This document shows, piece after piece, positions 6,637-9,225 of a stretch of DNA of 9,225 bases. Numbering within the stretch: the stretch's first letter is position 1; every line of letters starts with the position of its first letter. The stretch spans positions 1 through 9,225 of the forward strand of contig DVGE01000126.1 in NCBI GenBank assembly GCA_018712885.1, given 5' to 3'. The notes beneath the pieces are model-generated. The model searched no databases. It was not told the DNA's origin and saw only the letters and a program-made list of their open reading frames with translations. The translations under genes and the position numbers were made by a program. The stretch comes from Candidatus Pullichristensenella stercoripullorum (lineage in GTDB: Bacteria > Bacillota > Clostridia > Christensenellales > Aristaeellaceae).

Positions 6637-6669
6637 CCGGCAGTACCCGGCAGTGCCCGGCAGTGCCGG
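6637..6669. repeat. Three tandem copies of a 10-bp unit CCGGCAGT(A/G)C
   Basis: Units at 6637-6646, 6647-6656 and 6657-6666, plus a partial fourth, lie 38 nt or more upstream of the SPOR start codon. The last unit is part of the left 152-bp inverted repeat; the right copy of that repeat carries only one unit. So the unit was either amplified here or lost there. Confidence 0.8.
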
Positions 6670-6808
6670 GAGCCAGCGCCGTTGGCTCGGAGGCGACGCA
6701 CCCATGCCCCACGAGCAGGGGGCATGGGCGCTTCTTTGCGTTTCTGGTGGGGCGGGAGAGGGCACAGACGGCGGCAAGTCCACGAGCAGGGACTTGCCGC
6801 CTGCGGCG
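6657..6808 (+). repeat. Left 152-bp inverted-repeat copy with two ACGAGCAG-loop hairpins
   Basis: The copy starts with CCGGCAGTGCCGG (6657-6669), then CAGCGCCGTTGGCTCG (6674-6689). Hairpin H1 (6701-6728) has a perfect 10-bp stem CCCATGCCCC around loop ACGAGCAG. Hairpin H2 (6770-6801) has a perfect 12-bp stem GGCGGCAAGTCC around the same loop. It ends in CTGCGGCG (6801-6808). The same elements occur in the same order and spacing, on the opposite strand, at 7268-7419. Confidence 0.85.
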
Positions 6809-6814
6809 CGTGGG

Positions 6815-6900
6815 GCGACGCTGCCTTGCCCCGGTTGGGCAAGGGGCGCTGCGGGGATGCGGGAGCGACGCTGTTTGCCCCGTTGGGGCAAAGGCGCTGC
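6815..6900 (+). repeat. Tandem pair of hairpins with conserved flanks
   Basis: Two units share the 5' flank GCGACGCTG (6815-6823; 6865-6873) and the 3' flank GGCGCTGC (6845-6852; 6893-6900). Between the flanks each has an 8-bp perfect hairpin, CCTTGCCC/GGGCAAGG with a 5-nt loop in the first and TTTGCCCC/GGGGCAAA with a 3-nt loop in the second. The flanks are conserved while paired stem positions change together. Confidence 0.75.
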
Positions 6901-7267
6901 TGTGTGGCGCGCCTGATTTTGGCGGGTTTACGGGGAAAAGTACGTTGCGGGGCGGTCTACCTTTCAGGAGGGGCAGGCAGGCGCGCCGGGGGGCGGGGAG
7001 AGTGGAGGCGTCGTGCGTTTGCAGGGGATGGAACGCGCCTTCATCCTGGTAAGGCGTTCCGCGTCATCCATCCGTGGCGAACGCGGCGGTCCCCACCTTC
7101 CGCGTGCGGCGAAAACCGTCCGCCTGCCCTTCCCGCACCTGCCACGTTCCCGCAACCATCCCGCGAGGAGAACGGCGGGCTCTGCCCGCACCCGCCCAAG
7201 GGACCAGCCCTTGGGGATCCCTTTTTGGGGAATGCTCCCGTCGTCTCCCCGCCCCCGTCTCCCAAAA

Positions 7268-7419
7268 CGCCGCAGGCGGCAGGCCCCTGCTCGTGGGCTT
7301 GCCGCCGTCTATTCCTGCCTTCGCCCCAACCGGAACGAAACGCAGAACGCCCGCCCCCTGCTCGTGGGGCGGGCGTTCGTCGACTTCGAGCCAACGGCGC
7401 TGTCAGCCGGCACTGCCGG
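7268..7419 (-). repeat. Right 152-bp inverted-repeat copy, overlapping the end of the S41 peptidase gene
   Basis: Read on the - strand it has CCGGCAGTGCCGG (7419-7407), CAGCGCCGTTGGCTCG (7402-7387), then hairpin H7 (7378-7345), a perfect 13-bp stem GAACGCCCGCCCC around loop ACGAGCAG. Hairpin H6 (7306-7275) follows, a 12-bp stem around the same loop with one A-C mismatch on this strand that is G-U on the other. It ends in CTGCGGCG. H7 begins 25 nt after the peptidase stop codon and may also serve as its terminator. Confidence 0.85.
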
Positions 7420-8599
7420 CGGCCAGCGCCTCCAGCGCCGCCTGGAGCTGGGCGTCGGTCTGCGCGTCCGGGGCGTGGTAGACTACGCTGGCGTCGGCGG
7501 CGAGGGATACTTCAATGTCCGGCGTTACGCCCTGGCCGTGGATGGAACGGCCGGAGGGCGTGTAGTAGACGGCGGTGGTCAATTGTACGCCGTCGCCCTC
7601 GGGGAAGGAATAGAGCGTCTGCACCACGCCCTTGCCGTAGGTCACTTCGCCTACCACGACGCCGCGGCCCGTGTCCTGCACGGCGGCGGCGAAGATCTCC
7701 GAGGCGCTGGCCGAATCGCCGTTGACCAGCACCGCCATGGGCACGTTCCAGTATTCGCCGTCGGCGTAGTATTCCTCGCGCGCGCCGCTGCGATCCTCGG
7801 TGTAGACGATCAGGCCCTCGGGCAGGAGCATGTCGCAGATCTTCACCACGTCGTCGAGCAGCCCGCCGGGGTTGGAGCGCACGTCCACCACCAGCGCGGT
7901 CACGCCCGCCTGCCGGAAGGCGCTCAGCGCTTCCTCCACGCCGGAAACGTCGTCGCCGGTGAACTGGTAGATGGACAGATAGCCCACTTCGCCTTCGAGT
8001 ATGCTGTATTCCACGTAGTTGATGTTCACATCGCCGCGCGTGAGCGTGAAGGCGAGCGCTTCGCCGTCGCGCGATACCTCCACGCGCACCGGCGCTTCCC
8101 CATCGCCTTTGAGCAGCGCCGTGGTCTCCGTCAGGCCCAGCGCCGTGCCCGCGCCCACGGGCGTGGCGTCGATGGCGGTCAGCTCGTCGCCCGCCTTCAT
8201 GCCGGCCGCCTCCGCCGGCGAATCGCGGAACACGCGCAGCACGGTCAGCGCGCCGTTTTCGTCCTCGCCCACCAGCAGGCCCACGCCCACGTAGCGGCCG
8301 GTGGTCTCCTCGTTCATCGCGGCGTAGGCCTCGTTTGTGTAATAGAACGTGTAGGGGTCGCCCAGCGCGGCGAGCATGCCGTCGATGGCCGCCGTTTCCA
8401 GCGCCTCTTCGTCCACTTCCCGATAGTACAGGCCCTCCACGAGGGCGAGTATCTCCTCCGCGCGCTGTAGCCGCCCCTCGCCCACCGCGGGCGCGGCAGG
8501 GCGCGAGGCGGTCAAAAGCAGCGTCAGCGTCGAGGCGGACATGGCCACGATCAGCAGCACGCAGACAAACGTCAAAAGCGAAACGGAGCGCTTGGGCAT
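7403..8599 (-). CDS. S41-family C-terminal processing peptidase (CtpA/CtpB-like)
   Basis: 398-residue serine protease. Domains: an N-terminal membrane anchor or signal (about 7-31), a helical region (41-95) with LGDPYTFYYT, a PDZ domain (about 98-190) with the GVGLLV carboxylate-binding loop and AGMKAGDEL, and the S41 catalytic domain (200-365). The Ser/Lys dyad is visible as S298 in GDSASASEI and K323 in TYGKGVVQT, the 25-residue spacing seen in E. coli Prc. These proteases act outside the cytoplasmic membrane and trim C-termini of substrates, including sporulation signalling proteins in spore formers. The start is secured by AAGGAGG 5 nt before the ATG (8605-8611). The last codons, ending AGSAG, lie inside the right inverted repeat, so the extreme C-terminus is repeat-derived. 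Substrate is unknown. Confidence 0.95.
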   Translation of the reverse strand: MPKRSVSLLTFVCVLLIVAMSASTLTLLLTASRPAAPAVGEGRLQRAEEILALVEGLYYREVDEEALETAAIDGMLAALGDPYTFYYTNEAYAAMNEETTGRYVGVGLLVGEDENGALTVLRVFRDSPAEAAGMKAGDELTAIDATPVGAGTALGLTETTALLKGDGEAPVRVEVSRDGEALAFTLTRGDVNINYVEYSILEGEVGYLSIYQFTGDDVSGVEEALSAFRQAGVTALVVDVRSNPGGLLDDVVKICDMLLPEGLIVYTEDRSGAREEYYADGEYWNVPMAVLVNGDSASASEIFAAAVQDTGRGVVVGEVTYGKGVVQTLYSFPEGDGVQLTTAVYYTPSGRSIHGQGVTPDIEVSLAADASVVYHAPDAQTDAQLQAALEALAAGSAG

Positions 8600-8662
8600 A
8601 GAGACCTCCTTGGATGAGCGCAGGGGGCGCGGCGGGCGGACGCCTTGCCGCGGGCGGGCAAG

Positions 8663-8701
8663 AGATCGCCGGCGACCGCGTCTGCCAGTCGCCGGCGATC
8701 T
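8663..8701. terminator. Perfect 14-bp hairpin between the PucR-type gene and the peptidase gene
   Basis: AGATCGCCGGCGAC (8663-8676) pairs exactly with 8688-8701 around an 11-nt loop. On the - strand it follows the regulator stop by 36 nt and precedes the peptidase start by 63 nt. After the stem on the - strand comes CTTGCC, not a T-run, so it is a weak intrinsic terminator candidate. A regulatory mRNA structure is possible too. Confidence 0.5.
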
Positions 8702-8737
8702 TCCCTGCGAGCGTATGCAGCCGCGCGCGGGGCCATG

Positions 8738-9225
8738 TCAGATCCTGTTCTTGCGCGGCTGGGTGTTCTTGCCCAGCAGCATCATCATTTTGAACGTCAC
8801 CGCGTCGTCGAACGAGCGCAGATCCAGCCCGATGGCCCGCTGCACTTTCTCCAGGCGGTAGACCAGCGTGTTGCGGTGGATGTAGAGCTTGCGCGCCGTC
8901 TCGGAGAGGTTGAGGCTGTTTTCAAAGAAGGTCTCGATGGTGTGGAGCATCTCATCGTTGAACAGCTTGGCCGTCTGGCGGTTGAAGATCTGGTTGCTGT
9001 ACCGGGCGCAGGAATCGGCGGGCAGGTCGTACAAAAAGCGCTCCAGCAGCAGGCGGTTGTAGAAGAAGATGGTGCTGGTGGAATTGTAGACGCGGCCGAT
9101 GTTGATGGCGCTGCGCGCCTCCTCAAAGGCCTCGGCGATCATGGAAAGATCCTCCCGCGGCTCGGACACGCCGATGTATACCGGCTGACCGGTTTCCATG
9201 AGGAAGGAGTTTTCCACCGCCTCGG
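8738..9225 (-). CDS. PucR/CdaR-family transcriptional regulator, C-terminal part (5' end off the window)
   Basis: The frame is open through the right edge, so this is the C-terminal part only (about 162 residues visible). The GTG at 9217 lies inside the protein and is not a credible start. Seen: part of the central region typical of PucR/CdaR proteins (VYIGVSEPREDLSMIAEA followed by a helix with EEARSAINIGR), a linker helix, then the C-terminal HTH_30-type DNA-binding domain with LNLSETARKLYIHRNTLVYRLEKV. Family members sense metabolites (purines, sugar diacids, amino acids) through varied N-terminal domains, which are not visible here, so the signal is unknown. The downstream peptidase gene is 138 nt away across a long hairpin, so cotranscription is doubtful. 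Confidence 0.88.
   Translation of the reverse strand, partial: EAVENSFLMETGQPVYIGVSEPREDLSMIAEAFEEARSAINIGRVYNSTSTIFFYNRLLLERFLYDLPADSCARYSNQIFNRQTAKLFNDEMLHTIETFFENSLNLSETARKLYIHRNTLVYRLEKVQRAIGLDLRSFDDAVTFKMMMLLGKNTQPRKNRI

Larger units (their letters stand above)
6600..7402. other. 800-bp gene-free region packed with hairpins
   Basis: No open frame here has recognisable protein content or a well-placed ribosome-binding site. Translations are Pro/Arg/Ala-rich shadows of GC-rich repeats. The content is structural: a 3 x 10-bp tandem repeat (6637-6669), two inverted 152-bp repeats (6657-6808 and 7268-7419), a tandem pair of hairpins (6815-6900), a bulged hairpin at 7030-7060, a 6-bp hairpin at 7175-7189 and a perfect 8-bp hairpin CCCAAGGG/CCCTTGGG at 7195-7215. 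The region separates the ctpA-like stop from the SPOR start. Confidence 0.8.

Noticed and set aside
6619..6647. Possible promoter for the SPOR-like gene (TATACT on the - strand at 6624-6619)
   Set aside because: The -10 match is good, but the hexamer 17 bp upstream (GGTACT) matches the -35 consensus poorly, and the implied leader would be too short to hold the full ribosome-binding site comfortably.
5793..6842. Longer 349-residue form of the SPOR-like protein starting at 6842
   Set aside because: The extra 81 residues are Pro/Arg/Cys-rich translation of the left inverted repeat and hairpins. The ATG at 6599 has a ribosome-binding site and directly precedes the membrane anchor.
5421..7052. 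543-residue + strand open frame
   Set aside because: Antisense to the DRTGG and SPOR-like genes and continuing into the hairpin region. No recognisable protein content.
6657..7419. CRISPR array or transposon
   Set aside because: Repeats are irregularly spaced, inverted and differ in stems, with no regular spacers. No transposase gene or target-site duplication was seen, so a mobile origin stays a hypothesis only.
7013..8470. 485-residue + strand open frame
   Set aside because: It lies antisense to the S41 peptidase and across the repeat region. No domain-like sequence is visible.

Overview
The window is a GC-rich stretch that looks like an anaerobic Bacillota genome, most likely a gut-type Clostridia. 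The grounds are a Clostridia-style cluster of DRTGG-domain proteins, an anti-sigma-factor-like ATPase and an [FeFe]-hydrogenase-like iron-sulfur protein, strong AGGAGG ribosome-binding sites, and a PucR/CdaR-type regulator beside an S41 processing protease. The species cannot be named from the sequence. Only the first gene is on the + strand; the other ten are on the - strand.

Layout. At 17-1657 (+) lies an RsmF-type rRNA cytosine methyltransferase with an unusual repeat-built linker. It converges on a - strand gene train across a 13-bp perfect hairpin (1674-1705). Read in its own direction, that train is: a membrane-anchored SPOR-like protein (6599-5793), a DRTGG protein with a TTG start (5774-5418), a GHKL/anti-sigma-like ATPase (5421-4996), a hydrogenase-like protein with all H-cluster cysteine ligands but altered catalytic motifs (4981-3674), a second DRTGG protein (3655-3320) and a HAD phosphatase (3311-2646). 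After an 85-nt gap comes a two-gene unit of a Panacea-domain antitoxin (2560-2066) and a PemK/MazF-like toxin (2069-1728). Gaps from the SPOR gene to the HAD gene are 18, -4, 14, 18 and 8 nt, which suggests one operon. A sensory or regulatory redox/H2 module fits better than catalytic hydrogen turnover.

Upstream of the SPOR gene is about 800 bp without a credible gene (6600-7402). It is full of perfect hairpins. Its edges are two 152-bp inverted copies of one repeat. Each copy carries two hairpins with an identical 8-nt loop (ACGAGCAG), while stem sequences differ between copies mostly by compensatory changes. This is the most unexplained signal in the window. One copy runs over the stop codon of the next gene, an S41 CtpA-like peptidase (8599-7403). 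The window ends in the C-terminal part of a PucR/CdaR-type transcription factor (8738 to the right edge), separated from the peptidase gene by another long perfect hairpin.

Method limits: all calls come from reading the sequence and motifs. No database search, folding program or alignment tool was used.
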